NCBI GenBank assembly: GCA_016235065.1
Contig: JACRMB010000003.1
Span: 186,001-250,000 of the forward strand
DNA length: 64,000 bases
From: Actinomycetota bacterium
Lineage (GTDB): Bacteria; Actinomycetota; Thermoleophilia; BMS3ABIN01
Direction: 5' to 3'
Numbering within the stretch: position 1 is the stretch's first letter; each line of letters starts with the position of its first letter. A program made the position numbers and the translations under genes. The notes beneath the pieces were generated by a model, which saw only the letters and a program-made list of their open reading frames with translations, did not search any database and was not told where the DNA came from. Positions 43,354 to 53,267 of this stretch are shown here, piece after piece.

Positions 43354-44247
43354 ATGGTGACTGAGTTGCACCACTCCGAAAAGACAGCTGAAGTCCCGGC
43401 GCCGGCCAAGATAAACCTCAGCCTTCTGGTCGGCCCCCGGCGCCCTGACGGTTATCACCCCGTCTGCTCGGTCATGGAGAAGGTCAGGCTGTTCGACATG
43501 CTCAGGGTCAGTTTTGAAGACGAGGGGTTCGGCATCCGGCTCACCGGTTCGGAGATACCGGCCGCTGATAATATTGTCCTGCGGGCGGTCCAGGCCCTGG
43601 AGCAGGAACTCGGCCGCAGGTTCGACCTCGATATCGAGCTGAAGAAAGAGATCCCGGTCGCTGCCGGGCTGGCGGGGGGAAGCACCGACGCCGCCGCCAT
43701 CCTCAGGCTGCTTACCTTCATGTTCAGACTGGAGCTGCCACCGGAGCGCCTGGCGGAGATAGCGGCTGGTCTCGGCGCCGATGTGCCTTTCTTCCTCGAG
43801 CCGGGACCTCAGCTGGCGCGTGGCGCAGGTGAGCTGCTCGAACCACTTCCCGGCCTGCCGGATTATGCGGTTGTACTGGTCAAGCCTGTGGTCTCTATCT
43901 CCACGGCGGAAGTCTATGCACTTTATGATGGCCTGGCGTCACCGACGAGCGAGGATTTCGAGGAGCGCTGCCGCGAGAGCGCGCAGGCGCTTGCTTCGCT
44001 GAGTGAAGCCGCTGACCTGCCGTCGATAATGCACAACGATCTGGAAGAGCCGGCGGCCACTCTCTTTCCCGGGCTTTTCGAACTGAAGCAGGAACTGCTC
44101 GACAGTGGCGCGCTGGCTGCTCTCATGAGCGGCAGCGGACCAACAGTGTTCGGGATCTACCGGGACCTGGAGGCTGCCGAAGCCGCCGCCGCGCTGCTAA
44201 GGCAGACGCACAGGCAGGTCTGGGCGGCGACGCCTTTCCGCGAGTAA
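43354..44247 (+). CDS. ispE: 4-diphosphocytidyl-2-C-methyl-D-erythritol kinase
   Basis: 297-aa GHMP kinase of the MEP isoprenoid pathway. PAKINLSLLVGPRRPDGYH is the N-terminal substrate motif, VAAGLAGGSTDAAA the ATP-binding GHMP motif, and ALMSGSGPTVFGI the third motif. The start may be the ATG at 43354 or the GTG three bases later. The active MEP pathway fits the menaquinone and undecaprenyl genes elsewhere in the window. Confidence 0.94.
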   Translation: MVTELHHSEKTAEVPAPAKINLSLLVGPRRPDGYHPVCSVMEKVRLFDMLRVSFEDEGFGIRLTGSEIPAADNIVLRAVQALEQELGRRFDLDIELKKEIPVAAGLAGGSTDAAAILRLLTFMFRLELPPERLAEIAAGLGADVPFFLEPGPQLARGAGELLEPLPGLPDYAVVLVKPVVSISTAEVYALYDGLASPTSEDFEERCRESAQALASLSEAADLPSIMHNDLEEPAATLFPGLFELKQELLDSGALAALMSGSGPTVFGIYRDLEAAEAAAALLRQTHRQVWAATPFRE

Positions 44248-44765
44248 GTCAATGCCAGACAGATTCGCGAGGGGCTGGAGTTGTAGGCGCGTATCCCGCC
44301 TGCGGCGCCGGCAAATCCTGTTGTGAATACTGCTGGAAAGTAGTATTTGATCTGGCATTTGACGGGGAAAAACCGTCATTTTGCAGGTTATTTAACCGTC
44401 CTTACTTCCAATCATCACCTTTCTAGTCAGGGAAACCCCCAATACTTTTTCAGCGTTTCCCCCGATTCCGAAAATTCTCAATCAGGGTAGGATATGTCCA
44501 GTCAGGATCTGCCCGAGGGAAAGAAAAGGGTTCAGGTCCCGGACAGAGTTTATGCCAGCGCCGGGGGGAGCTGTAGCAGAAAAGTTTGCAAAGTTGGGTA
44601 CCCCCACCCTGGCGGGCAAGGCCAGATCGAGTCACTTGACTCATTTGGCTTTGCCCGCCGCCCGCATCTTCAGGCGTAATCTAACGTTATTCCTGGCAAG
44701 GTGTCACTCGACCCCCTAAAACGGTTTCGGGAAGAGATTCAGAAAAAGATTCATGAAAGGAAGAC
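44248..44765. other. 518-base non-coding region with nested hairpins
   Basis: No convincing gene. From about 44549 a fold can be drawn: GCCAG and GGGGG pair with CCCCC and CTGGC about 35-45 bases later, and this is followed at 44612-44660 by a 14-bp stem (GGCGGGCAAGGCCA / TGGCTTTGCCCGCC with one G-T) enclosing GAGTC-ACTT-GACTC. No T-run follows. It could be a small RNA or the leader of the DUF2267 gene. Confidence 0.4.
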
Positions 44766-45197
44766 ATGAACGAACAGGATTTTCTGGCAATAGTGAGGAC
44801 TAGCGGCAATTACGAGTCGCAGGGCGAAGCCAGCAGGGCCGCCCACGCTGTCTTCGGAACCATAAAATCCTGGCTGACTCCTTCCGCTTCAGACATGGTA
44901 CGCAAGGCTCTTCCCCACGACGCGGCGCAGTTATGGCAGTATTCACCAGTGGCTTACGGTGGCGGCCTGAGGGCAGTCCCGGGTTACGGCGAGGCCTCGC
45001 TCCGGTCGGTGCATTTCATCCTGAAAGTCCAGCAACTGGGCGATTATGGTTCCTCCGGAGAAGCCAGGAGGGCGACCTGCTCGGTATTCAGCGCTTTTAT
45101 GAAGGCCCTTTCGATCGAGCCGGGAAGGTTCCTGGCAAAGGTGTTCCCCCTGGAGATCATGGGGGCCTGCCGCGCCGGTTCCGGCTGGGCAGCCTGA
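44766..45197 (+). CDS. DUF2267-like protein
   Basis: 143 aa with two similar halves (EASRAAHAVFGTIKSWL and EARRATCSVFSAFMKAL), each a helical bundle repeat as in DUF2267; KALPHDAAQLW matches the family ALP..L block. Function unknown; such proteins are often seen beside stress genes. GAAAGGAAG lies upstream. A PRC-barrel-like gene follows 38 bases downstream. Confidence 0.65.
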   Translation: MNEQDFLAIVRTSGNYESQGEASRAAHAVFGTIKSWLTPSASDMVRKALPHDAAQLWQYSPVAYGGGLRAVPGYGEASLRSVHFILKVQQLGDYGSSGEARRATCSVFSAFMKALSIEPGRFLAKVFPLEIMGACRAGSGWAA

Positions 45198-45235
45198 TAT
45201 GTCAATGACCAGTCATTCCTAAAGAAGGGGGCAGG

Positions 45236-45541
45236 ATGACAGGAGCACAGGCAGATACGCAGTGGAAAAGGATCCTGGAGGATGCAGGAGAGGCGGATCT
45301 CAGCGGTTTCAGGGTCGAGGCCCTGGACGGCTCCGCCGGCAGGATAGAACAGATGCTCTACTGGAGCGACGCCAAGATGCCCGATTACGTGGTCATCGAT
45401 ACCGGCCGCTGGCTGTTCGGGCATAAATCAGTGCTGTCTATCCAGATGATCGAGGAAATCGACATGGAAAACCGGAGCCTCAGGATCCGACTTAGTAAGA
45501 GACAGATTCGCGAAGCCCCTGAGTTTCTTCCCTGCACTTAA
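45236..45541 (+). CDS. PRC-barrel-like small protein
   Basis: 101 aa. The pattern LSGFRVEALDGSAGRIEQML ... YVVIDTGRWLFGHKSVLS resembles a PRC-barrel beta-domain, which binds proteins or RNA in other systems. No catalytic motif. Probably in one operon with the DUF2267 gene. Function not assigned. Confidence 0.6.
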   Translation: MTGAQADTQWKRILEDAGEADLSGFRVEALDGSAGRIEQMLYWSDAKMPDYVVIDTGRWLFGHKSVLSIQMIEEIDMENRSLRIRLSKRQIREAPEFLPCT

Positions 45542-45713
45542 AGGGCAGGGAAATAAGTATTACAGGAGTTCATGCTCCTGGTTTTAAGACGGCCGGCTCC
45601 TCAACAGGGGTCGGCCGCACGATTTTCGGAATGCTGAATGCAGCCGCGGCCCCGGTTTTCTTGACCTTTCTTGCCTGCTCTACTATACTTTTTCCGCCTT
45701 CGTTGGCTGCCCT

Positions 45714-45788
45714 TGGGGCGTAGCCAAGTGGTAAGGCAACGGGTTTTGGTCCCGTGTACCGGAGGTTCGAATCCTCCCGCCCCAGCCA
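45714..45788 (+). tRNA. tRNA-Gln (anticodon UUG)
   Basis: Cloverleaf of 75 nt with encoded CCA. Acceptor TGGGGCG/CGCCCCA, D-arm AGCCAAGTGGTAAGGCA, anticodon stem ACGGG/CCCGT with loop TTTTGGT giving anticodon TTG, T-arm GGAGG-TTCGAAT-CCTCC. Lies in the 361-base gap before glmU, whose N-terminus begins 114 bases downstream. Confidence 0.95.
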
Positions 45789-45902
45789 TATATGAGCAAT
45801 AAACGAGCGAGGGAATCGCTCCTTTTTTTGTCCGCCCTAAAGTGGGGCAATATATAGTTTGATCAGGGTCTCAATCCAAAGGCGCCGGTAATTTCCCATT
45901 CC

Positions 45903-47321
45903 ATGCAGTCTGATTCAGCCGAAGATTCAAGGCGGTCCCTGGCCGTAGTCGTGCTTGCGGCCGGTCTTGGCACACGCATGAAATCGCGCACGCCGAAGGT
46001 GCTGCACGAACTTTGTGGCAAGCCCATGATCGTCTGGGTCAACGAGGCGATCCAGGCTGTGAAGCCTGACCGGACGCTGGTAGTTCTGGGCGATGGCGTC
46101 GAAGCCGTGCACCAGGTCCTGCCGCAGTCGACGGAAGCGGTCATGCAGGAGCGCCAGCTGGGTACGGGCGACGCGGTTCGTGCAGTCAGGGATGCCCTGG
46201 CGGGGTTCGAAGGCGACATCCTGGTGATGTGTGGCGATACGCCGCTGGTCACTGGCGAAGCCCTGGCGGGCCTGCTGAAGACCCACGGTTCGAAGGCCCC
46301 GGCCTGCACCCTGATGACGGTGAAGTTGAGTGATCCGTCGCATTACGGCCGTATCTGCCGTGACGCGGATGGGCGCGTGACCCATATCGTCGAGCATCGG
46401 GACGCCAGCGACGAGGAAAAGAAGATTTGCGATGTCAATGCCGGCGTCTATGTTTTCGAGGCTCCGGCGCTTTGGGAGGCGCTGGCGGAAGTCGGCACCG
46501 ATAACTCCCAGGGTGAGGTCTACCTGACCGACGCCATCGGCATCATGGCTGGTCACGGCCAGGTCGTGCTGGCCCATACGGTCGATGACCCATCGGTGGT
46601 GCTGGGTGTGAATTCGCGCCTGGACCTGGCGAGGGCGGCGGATATCATGCGGCATCGCATCCTCGAGCATCATATGCTCGCGGGTGTGACAGTCACGGAT
46701 CCGGCGACGACCTATGTGGACGCCGGCGTCAGGATCGGCCGCGACTCGCTGCTTGAGCCGATGACTGTGCTCCGGGGCGATACGGAGATCGGCGAGGATT
46801 GCGTCATCGGGCCGTCGACGACGATGGTCGACAGCTCGGTGGATGACGGCTCGTCAGTAGTCTCGTCCCACGTGACTGGAGCCGAGATCGCAGCCGGCTG
46901 CAGCGTGGGGCCTTTCGCTTTCCTGCGCCCGGGGGCGCGGCTTGAAGCGGGCGCCAAGGCCGGGACTTTTGTAGAGATCAAGAACAGCCTGGTGGGTGAA
47001 GGCGCCAAGGTGCCTCATCTGAGCTATATAGGTGATGCCGAGATCGGGGCGGGCAGTAATATCGCCGCCGGCAACATCACCGCCAATTATGATGGGGTCG
47101 AAAAACATCGTACGGTGATCGGCAAGTATGTGTATACCGGCGCGAACACTGTGTTCGTGGCACCGGTCGATGTGGGTGATGGCGCCATGACCGGTGCCGG
47201 CTCGGTCATCACCGGCGATGTCCCAAAGGACGGGCTGGGTATCGCCCGGTCGAAGCAGCGCAATGTCGAGGGGTACGCGAAGAAGAAGGACAAGTCAGGC
47301 AAGCGCGGGGAAAAAGATTAG
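45903..47321 (+). CDS. glmU: Bifunctional GlcN-1-P acetyltransferase / GlcNAc-1-P uridyltransferase
   Basis: 472 aa. The N-terminal uridyltransferase has VLAAGLGTRMKS and QLGTGDAV; the C-terminal left-handed beta-helix acetyltransferase has repeated hexapeptides and the NYDGVEKHRTVIG block. Makes UDP-GlcNAc for the cell wall. A Lys-rich tail (KKKDKSGKRGEKD) closes the protein. Head of glmU-prs-rplY-pth-mfd. Confidence 0.96.
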   Translation: MQSDSAEDSRRSLAVVVLAAGLGTRMKSRTPKVLHELCGKPMIVWVNEAIQAVKPDRTLVVLGDGVEAVHQVLPQSTEAVMQERQLGTGDAVRAVRDALAGFEGDILVMCGDTPLVTGEALAGLLKTHGSKAPACTLMTVKLSDPSHYGRICRDADGRVTHIVEHRDASDEEKKICDVNAGVYVFEAPALWEALAEVGTDNSQGEVYLTDAIGIMAGHGQVVLAHTVDDPSVVLGVNSRLDLARAADIMRHRILEHHMLAGVTVTDPATTYVDAGVRIGRDSLLEPMTVLRGDTEIGEDCVIGPSTTMVDSSVDDGSSVVSSHVTGAEIAAGCSVGPFAFLRPGARLEAGAKAGTFVEIKNSLVGEGAKVPHLSYIGDAEIGAGSNIAAGNITANYDGVEKHRTVIGKYVYTGANTVFVAPVDVGDGAMTGAGSVITGDVPKDGLGIARSKQRNVEGYAKKKDKSGKRGEKD

Positions 47322-47372
47322 CAACATGCTTATGCTCATGTCACCGGCACTTAAAGTTTACGAGGAGAGAAT

Positions 47373-48365
47373 ATGATCGCGAGCAGCATCCTGACCCAGA
47401 ACAGCAAGAGGCTGATGCTTTTTTGTGGCCGCAGCAATCCTGATCTGGGACAGAAGATCGCCGACCAGCTTCAGATCAAGCTGGGTGATGTGGAGATCAC
47501 GACCTTCAGCAACGGGGAGATCTACATGCGCTACAGGGAGAACGTGCGCGGCAGCGACGTCTTCCTGATCCAGTCCACCAGTCCGCCAGTTAATGATAAC
47601 CTGGTGGAACTGCTGATCATGATCCAGGCAGCGAGGCTGGCTTCAGCCCGGCGCATCACCGCAGTCATGCCCTGGCTCGGCTACTGCCGCCAGGACAAGA
47701 AGAGCGCCGGCCGCGAGCCGATCAGCGCTAAGCTGGTGGCGGACCTGCTGCAGGTAGCCGGCGCCGACCGCGTGCTGACCATGGACCTTCATCAGGGCCA
47801 GGTCCAGGGATTCTTCAACATCCCGGTGGATCACATGACAGCGCTTTCGATCCTGGCCGGCTATTTCCGGCTTAAGCAGATCCCCGAAGAAGAGATGGTA
47901 GTCGTCTCGCCGGACGTGGGCGGCTCCAAGCGCGCCAAGAAATTCGCGGACAAGCTGGGGACGGTGGACCTCGCCATCCTCAACAAGACCCGCCCTGAGC
48001 ATAACGTGGCCGAGATCATGGAGGTCATCGGTGACGTCAAGGACAAGACAGCCATCATGGTGGACGACATGATCGACACCGCCGGCACCATTACCGCCGG
48101 CGCCGAAGCACTGATCGAGATGGGCGCCCGCGAGGTATATGTAACCGCAACGCACCCGGTTCTCTCCGGCCCCGCTTATGAGCGGCTGGAGCAGTCTCCG
48201 GTCAAGGAAGTGGTGGTCACCGACACGCTGCCCTTGAATCCGGAGAAAAAGACCAGCAAAATAAGGGTTCTGTCTATAGCCTCGACCCTGGGGGACACGA
48301 TACAGAGCGTCTTCAGGGACGAGTCGGTGAGCAGGCTGTTCGAAGGCAATGACCAGTTGTTCTAG
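47373..48365 (+). CDS. prs: Ribose-phosphate pyrophosphokinase
   Basis: 330 aa, makes PRPP from ribose-5-phosphate and ATP. The PRPP-binding loop DDMIDTAGTI, the flexible-loop region RQDKKSAGREPISAK and MDLHQGQVQGFFNIP are conserved. GAGGAGA lies upstream of the ATG. Immediately follows glmU as in Actinobacteria generally. Confidence 0.96.
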   Translation: MIASSILTQNSKRLMLFCGRSNPDLGQKIADQLQIKLGDVEITTFSNGEIYMRYRENVRGSDVFLIQSTSPPVNDNLVELLIMIQAARLASARRITAVMPWLGYCRQDKKSAGREPISAKLVADLLQVAGADRVLTMDLHQGQVQGFFNIPVDHMTALSILAGYFRLKQIPEEEMVVVSPDVGGSKRAKKFADKLGTVDLAILNKTRPEHNVAEIMEVIGDVKDKTAIMVDDMIDTAGTITAGAEALIEMGAREVYVTATHPVLSGPAYERLEQSPVKEVVVTDTLPLNPEKKTSKIRVLSIASTLGDTIQSVFRDESVSRLFEGNDQLF

Positions 48366-48424
48366 GACGGCGTCAGCCGGTCCGGAGCAATGACCAATCA
48401 ATCCAGGAAGTTTGGGAGTGAGTG

Positions 48425-49102
48425 ATGAAGAAAGTTGAACTGACAGTGAAAGAGCGGGACAGCTTCGGCAGCCCCGAGTCGAGGCGGATGCGCAGCGAAG
48501 GCTGGATCCCCGGAGTGCTTTATGGCGGCGGCAAGGAGAGCGTGGCGCTTACCGTCGAGGAGAAGGCGCTGAAGCAGGCGCTCGGCCGCGGCCGGCGCGG
48601 CAACGTGATCCTGGAGCTGACCTTCGACGGCCAGAGCCAGGGCCATCCGGCCATCCTCAAGGAATACCAGAACGATCCCATCAACGGCCATCTGCTGCAT
48701 GTGGACTTCCTCGAGGTCCGCATGGACCAGCCGATCGAATCCAGCGTGCGCGTCGAGCTTGTGGGATCGGCACAGGGTGTCAAGGACGGCGGCATCCTCG
48801 ATCACGGCATGCGCGAGCTGCATATCCGCTGCCTGCCTACCGACATGCCCGGCGAGATCGAGGTCGATGTGTCGGCGCTCAATATCGGTGACTCCCTGAG
48901 GGTCAGCGAAGTGACGGCTCCGGAAGGCGTCGAGATCCTCGACGATCCGGAGGCCCACATCGCCGGCGTCATGGCTCCGAAGCTTGTCGTAGAGGAAGAG
49001 GTCGTGGAAGGCGAAGAAGGCGCCGAGGGTGCTCCGGCTGCCGAGGGCGAAGCTGCCCCGGCCGGCGAGGAGAAGGCAGAAGGCGGAGAAAGCGAAGGCT
49101 AG
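48425..49102 (+). CDS. rplY: 50S ribosomal protein L25 (CTC form)
   Basis: About 225 aa. N-terminal L25 5S-rRNA-binding domain (about 1-92) and C-terminal CTC/TL5 beta-domain (about 95-190), then a Glu/Ala/Gly-rich tail of about 40 residues. A GTG immediately before the ATG is an alternative first codon. The position between prs and pth is standard. Confidence 0.94.
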   Translation: MKKVELTVKERDSFGSPESRRMRSEGWIPGVLYGGGKESVALTVEEKALKQALGRGRRGNVILELTFDGQSQGHPAILKEYQNDPINGHLLHVDFLEVRMDQPIESSVRVELVGSAQGVKDGGILDHGMRELHIRCLPTDMPGEIEVDVSALNIGDSLRVSEVTAPEGVEILDDPEAHIAGVMAPKLVVEEEVVEGEEGAEGAPAAEGEAAPAGEEKAEGGESEG

Positions 49103-49159
49103 TACATCGAGGGCGATGGCGGCCGCTGACTATCCGCGATCGATCTCGCTGCGGAATCC

Positions 49160-49786
49160 GTGCCTGGAGGAAAACTGTTTCTAAAGCGGCAAGCCGGTGT
49201 CGAGTTTCTGGTCGTCGGCCTGGGTAACCCGGGCGACGAATACCGGACGACGCGGCATAATGCCGGCTTCATGGTGGCGGACAGGCTGATCCGCAGGCAT
49301 GGCCTGAAGCGCCCACGCCGCCGCTATGAGGGGCGTTGGGTGGAGGGCGAGATCGACGGCCGTACTGTGGCCGTGCTGATGCCCCAGACCTATATGAACA
49401 GCTCCGGCGACGCCGTCTCCCTGGCGGCGAAGCGCAAGCATATCCCCACCGAACGCATCGTGGTCATCCACGATGACGTGGACTTTCCCTTCGGAATCGT
49501 GCGCGCCAAGCATGGCGGCGGGCACGGCGGACACAACGGGCTGAAGAGCATCGTCAAGCGGTTGGGCTCGGACGGGTTCAGCCGGGTAAGGGTCGGCATC
49601 GGCCGGCCGGAAGGCGCGGACGCCGAGACCCGCGACTGGGTGCTGACTCCTTTTGATGAGCCGGAGGATGAGCTGGGTGCGACGCTGGACCGCGCGGCTG
49701 AGTGCGTCGAGGCGATCATCACCGGCGGCATCGAGGTGGCGATGGGGCGCTTCAACCGGCGGGAAGAAGACGACTCAGTCACATAA
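49160..49786 (+). CDS. pth: Peptidyl-tRNA hydrolase
   Basis: Releases peptides from stalled peptidyl-tRNA. GLGNPGDEY with the conserved Asn, TRHNAGF with the catalytic His, HDDVDFPFG with the Asp and GGHNGLKS with the Asn are present. The start is uncertain: the GTG at 49160 has no ribosome site, whereas GGAGG at 49166-49170 lies inside the frame just before a CTG at 49175. Either way the core (from VEFLVVGLGNPG) is complete. Confidence 0.94.
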   Translation: MPGGKLFLKRQAGVEFLVVGLGNPGDEYRTTRHNAGFMVADRLIRRHGLKRPRRRYEGRWVEGEIDGRTVAVLMPQTYMNSSGDAVSLAAKRKHIPTERIVVIHDDVDFPFGIVRAKHGGGHGGHNGLKSIVKRLGSDGFSRVRVGIGRPEGADAETRDWVLTPFDEPEDELGATLDRAAECVEAIITGGIEVAMGRFNRREEDDSVT

Positions 49787-49829
49787 GTTATTAACCGGGG
49801 CCATTCCGGGTAAGACTCGTTTCAGATCT

Positions 49830-52800
49830 TTGATTAATTCCTTCTTTACAGACGATACTGCATTTTTGACCCTGACTTCGCAGCTGGCGAAGGGCGGAGG
49901 GCGAGCCTATGCGCCTTCGTTCCTCCAGGGAGCGGTGCTGGCTTCCGTGCGCGAGGAGCTGTGGCCGGATGATGTCATGCTTATCGTCGCCCCCGGATCC
50001 GCCGAGGCTGCGAAGCTGGTCGATGATCTTGCGGCATATGCGCGAGCGGCGCCGGTTCGGCTGCTGCCCTCCAGGGGCACGACTTTGGGAAGCCGCCTGA
50101 CCCCCAGCTGTCAGAGCGTCGGTATGAGGCATGCAGCTCTCGCAATTATTTCAGACAGTGGCCCCGGCATCGTCGTCGCCGATGTCACAGCCCTTCAGGA
50201 ACGTGGCCTTGATGCCGGCAACTGGCCGGAACCGGTCACGGTCGGCCGTGACAGCGGTCTCGGCTTCGAAGCCGTGATCGAGGGGCTGGCAGCCCTCGGA
50301 TATGAACGGGTGCAGCAGGTCGAGGACCGCGGCCAGTTCGCCGTGCGTGGCGGCATCATCGATTTTTTCCCCTGCACCGATTCCACGCCGGTCCGCCTCG
50401 AATACTGGGGGGATGAGTTCGAATCGCTGCGGCGTTTTTCGCCATACACCCAGCGGTCACTGTTGCAGGAGGAGAAGGTGACGGCTTTTGCGGCCGTCGA
50501 ACCGGGTACGACCCTGGGTGGTGAGGCTACAGGCGGGAAGGCAACCGCATCGGGCCTGCTCAGTTCGAAAAGTCTTGCAGCTCGAATTGTCCGGCTTGAT
50601 CCGGATAAGGCTTTGCAGTCAGTCCGCTCCTTCTGGGAGGACGCCGTCGAGACTTCCTCGGAGGAAGAGACGGCCGCGTATTATCTGAGTCCGGCAGAGC
50701 TGGAGGAACAGCTGGAGGAACAGCTGGAAGAAGCGGCTGCCGGTTCAGCGATGGCGGCCGGCGACTCTTCAAAATCACTGCCGGCTGGCCTCATCCTGGA
50801 AAGCCTGCCAGCCGACCAGCCCGTGACTTTCGCCGCCACCAGTTTCACTTTCACCTCTCGCAAACCGGCGGCGGCCGCCCGGCAGCTTGCCCGCATGGTC
50901 AGGGAAGACTTCCGCATCTTCATCCATTTTTCCAGCGAAGGCGCAGCCCGCCGCGCCGAGCACCAGCTCGAGGGTGAGGCGAAGCTGCTCAAGGCCGGCG
51001 AACTGGTTCCGCAGAAGCCCGGCGCTTACCTGATCGTGGCGCCGCAGCCCATCGGCTTCATCAGCCGGGAGATGAAGCTTGCGGTCTGTGGCGAGCGGGC
51101 GTTCATCCGCCCCAGCCGCGCCGCCCGCAGCCAGCAGCTGACTATCGCCGGCAAGGCGATCATGAGTTTCCGCGACCTGACGCCGGGAGATTTTATAGTC
51201 CATGAGGACCACGGCATCGGCGTCTTCATTGCAGTCGAGACCAAGACGGTCTCGGGCGTCACCCGCGACTATTTACATCTGCGATTCAAAGGTGACGACA
51301 AGCTTTTCGTTCCCCAGGAGCAGATATCCAAGGTCTCGCGTTATGTAGGAGCGCAGTCAGGCGAACCACCGCTGAACAAGCTGGGCGGGCGCGCCTGGGC
51401 GCAGGCGCGGGCAAAGGCGCGCGGCGCTGCGAAGGAGATGGCCGGCGAACTGCTGCAGCTCTATTCGGTGCGGCAGGGTCTGCCGGGCTATGAGTTCGGC
51501 CCCGACGACCAGTGGCAGACCGAGCTGGAGTCTGCCTTCCCCTACGAAGAGACGCCCGATCAGGCGACCGCCATCGAAGACGTCAAGGACGACATGGAGT
51601 CGCCCCATCCCATGGACCGGCTCATCTGCGGCGATGTCGGCTATGGCAAGACCGAGGTGGCGCTGAGGGCGGCATTCAAGGCCGCCTCCCAGGACAAGCA
51701 GGTGCTGATGCTGGTGCCGACTACCATCCTCGCCCTGCAGCATTTCAAGACTTTCAGTCAGCGATTCTCGCCCTATCCGGTTAATGTGGAGATGATCTCG
51801 CGCTTCCGTTCCCAGGCAGAGAGCCGGCGCATCGCCGCCGCCTTCCGCAAGGGAGAGATCGACGTTCTGATCGGCACCCATCGTCTGCTTTCCACCGACG
51901 TGGCGCCCCACGACCTGGGGCTGGTCATCGTCGACGAGGAACAGCGCTTCGGTGTGGCCCAGAAGGAGATGCTGCGCCAGCTACGCCTGCAGGTGGACGT
52001 GCTCAGCCTCTCGGCTACGCCGATCCCGCGCACACTGCAGATGTCGCTCTCGGGCATCCGTGACATATCAGTGATGGAGACGCCGCCGGCGGGGCGTTAT
52101 CCCATCCGCACCTATGTGGGCGGTTACGACGATGAGACGGTGACCCAGGCTATCGGGCGTGAGGTCGAGCGCGGCGGCCAGGTCTTCTTCCTCCATAACC
52201 GGGTTGAGAGCATCACTGAAGTCGCCGAGGGGCTGCAGTCGCTGATGCCTGATGTGAAGTTCACCGTGGCTCACGGGCAGATGCCGGAGAAGGAGCTGGA
52301 GTCGGTGATGGTCTCCTTCCTCGAACGTGAGGCGGATGTGCTGGTCTGCACTTCCATCATCGAGAGCGGGCTCGACATCCCCACGGCCAACACGCTCATC
52401 GTCGACCGGGCCGACATGCTGGGGCTCTCTCAGCTCTACCAGATCCGCGGGCGCATCGGCCGTTCGGACAAGGTCGCCCACGCCTACCTTTTCTATCCGC
52501 CTGAGGCGGAACTGACCCGCGAGGCGATGGCGCGGCTGTCGACCCTGAGCGACTACACCGAGCTGGGCTCAGGTTTCCGCATCGCTATGCGCGACCTTGA
52601 GATCCGGGGCGCCGGCAACCTGCTTGGAGACGAGCAGTCCGGGCATGTGGCCGCGGTCGGCTTCGAGATGTACTGCGACCTGCTGCGGGAGGCGGTAGCG
52701 GAGCTGCAGGATCAGCCGGTGGCCGAGCTCAAGGTAGCGCGGCTCGAGCTGGACGTCGACGCTTATATTCCCGCGGATTACATCCCCTTCGAGGCGGCGC

Positions 52801-53249
52801 GCATCGATGTGCACCATCGCATAGCGGGCGCCCGGGACGAGGAGAAGCTGGAATCAATCCGGGAGGAACTGCGCGACCGGTTCGGCGAGGTGCCGGAGGT
52901 CGTCGAGAATCTGCTGGAGATGCAGGCGATCAGGCTCAAGGGAGCGGTGATCGGGGCAGCCACCATCGTCTATCGCCGGGGCCGGCTGGAGCTGGGGGAT
53001 CTCAGGATCGACGGCTTCCAGAGGCAGCAGCTGGAGGAGGCCGGCCACAAGTTCGCCTACTATGCCCTGCGCCGCCAGCTGGTGTTATGGCCGCCGGTAT
53101 CCGAACGCGGGGGCGAGGGTGACGACATGGGCGGATACCCTGGCGGCGATGAAGGCGGTGACGGTAGCGGCGATGGCGGCCTTTCTGTTGTCAGTGGAAC
53201 GCTTGATGCTATAATTGATAGTCTTTTTACATCGAATACAAAGCTATAG
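49830..53249 (+). CDS. mfd: Transcription-repair coupling factor
   Basis: Removes stalled RNA polymerase and recruits UvrA. About 1139 aa from a TTG at 49830; the frame is open further up into pth but that part is not family-like, and no strong ribosome site marks the start. Order: UvrB-like N-terminal domains, RNAP-interaction domain (DFIVHEDHGIGVF), RecG-like motor with Walker A GDVGYGKTEVAL and DEEQRFG box, helicase motif QIRGRIGRS, and C-terminal TRCF domain. It has a Gly/Asp-rich tail before the final ~20 residues. Confidence 0.95.
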   Translation: MINSFFTDDTAFLTLTSQLAKGGGRAYAPSFLQGAVLASVREELWPDDVMLIVAPGSAEAAKLVDDLAAYARAAPVRLLPSRGTTLGSRLTPSCQSVGMRHAALAIISDSGPGIVVADVTALQERGLDAGNWPEPVTVGRDSGLGFEAVIEGLAALGYERVQQVEDRGQFAVRGGIIDFFPCTDSTPVRLEYWGDEFESLRRFSPYTQRSLLQEEKVTAFAAVEPGTTLGGEATGGKATASGLLSSKSLAARIVRLDPDKALQSVRSFWEDAVETSSEEETAAYYLSPAELEEQLEEQLEEAAAGSAMAAGDSSKSLPAGLILESLPADQPVTFAATSFTFTSRKPAAAARQLARMVREDFRIFIHFSSEGAARRAEHQLEGEAKLLKAGELVPQKPGAYLIVAPQPIGFISREMKLAVCGERAFIRPSRAARSQQLTIAGKAIMSFRDLTPGDFIVHEDHGIGVFIAVETKTVSGVTRDYLHLRFKGDDKLFVPQEQISKVSRYVGAQSGEPPLNKLGGRAWAQARAKARGAAKEMAGELLQLYSVRQGLPGYEFGPDDQWQTELESAFPYEETPDQATAIEDVKDDMESPHPMDRLICGDVGYGKTEVALRAAFKAASQDKQVLMLVPTTILALQHFKTFSQRFSPYPVNVEMISRFRSQAESRRIAAAFRKGEIDVLIGTHRLLSTDVAPHDLGLVIVDEEQRFGVAQKEMLRQLRLQVDVLSLSATPIPRTLQMSLSGIRDISVMETPPAGRYPIRTYVGGYDDETVTQAIGREVERGGQVFFLHNRVESITEVAEGLQSLMPDVKFTVAHGQMPEKELESVMVSFLEREADVLVCTSIIESGLDIPTANTLIVDRADMLGLSQLYQIRGRIGRSDKVAHAYLFYPPEAELTREAMARLSTLSDYTELGSGFRIAMRDLEIRGAGNLLGDEQSGHVAAVGFEMYCDLLREAVAELQDQPVAELKVARLELDVDAYIPADYIPFEAARIDVHHRIAGARDEEKLESIREELRDRFGEVPEVVENLLEMQAIRLKGAVIGAATIVYRRGRLELGDLRIDGFQRQQLEEAGHKFAYYALRRQLVLWPPVSERGGEGDDMGGYPGGDEGGDGSGDGGLSVVSGTLDAIIDSLFTSNTKL

Positions 53250-53267
53250 TCTGATGGGAGATTCCTC

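Noticed and set aside
44494-44679. 61-aa plus-strand frame in the ispE-DUF2267 gap.
   Set aside because: It spans the two predicted stem structures, has no ribosome site and no protein-like character.
45601-45789. 62-aa minus-strand frame beginning MAGAGGFEPP.
   Set aside because: It is antisense to the tRNA-Gln gene; frames with this GGFEPP start are a well-known artefact of tRNA complements.
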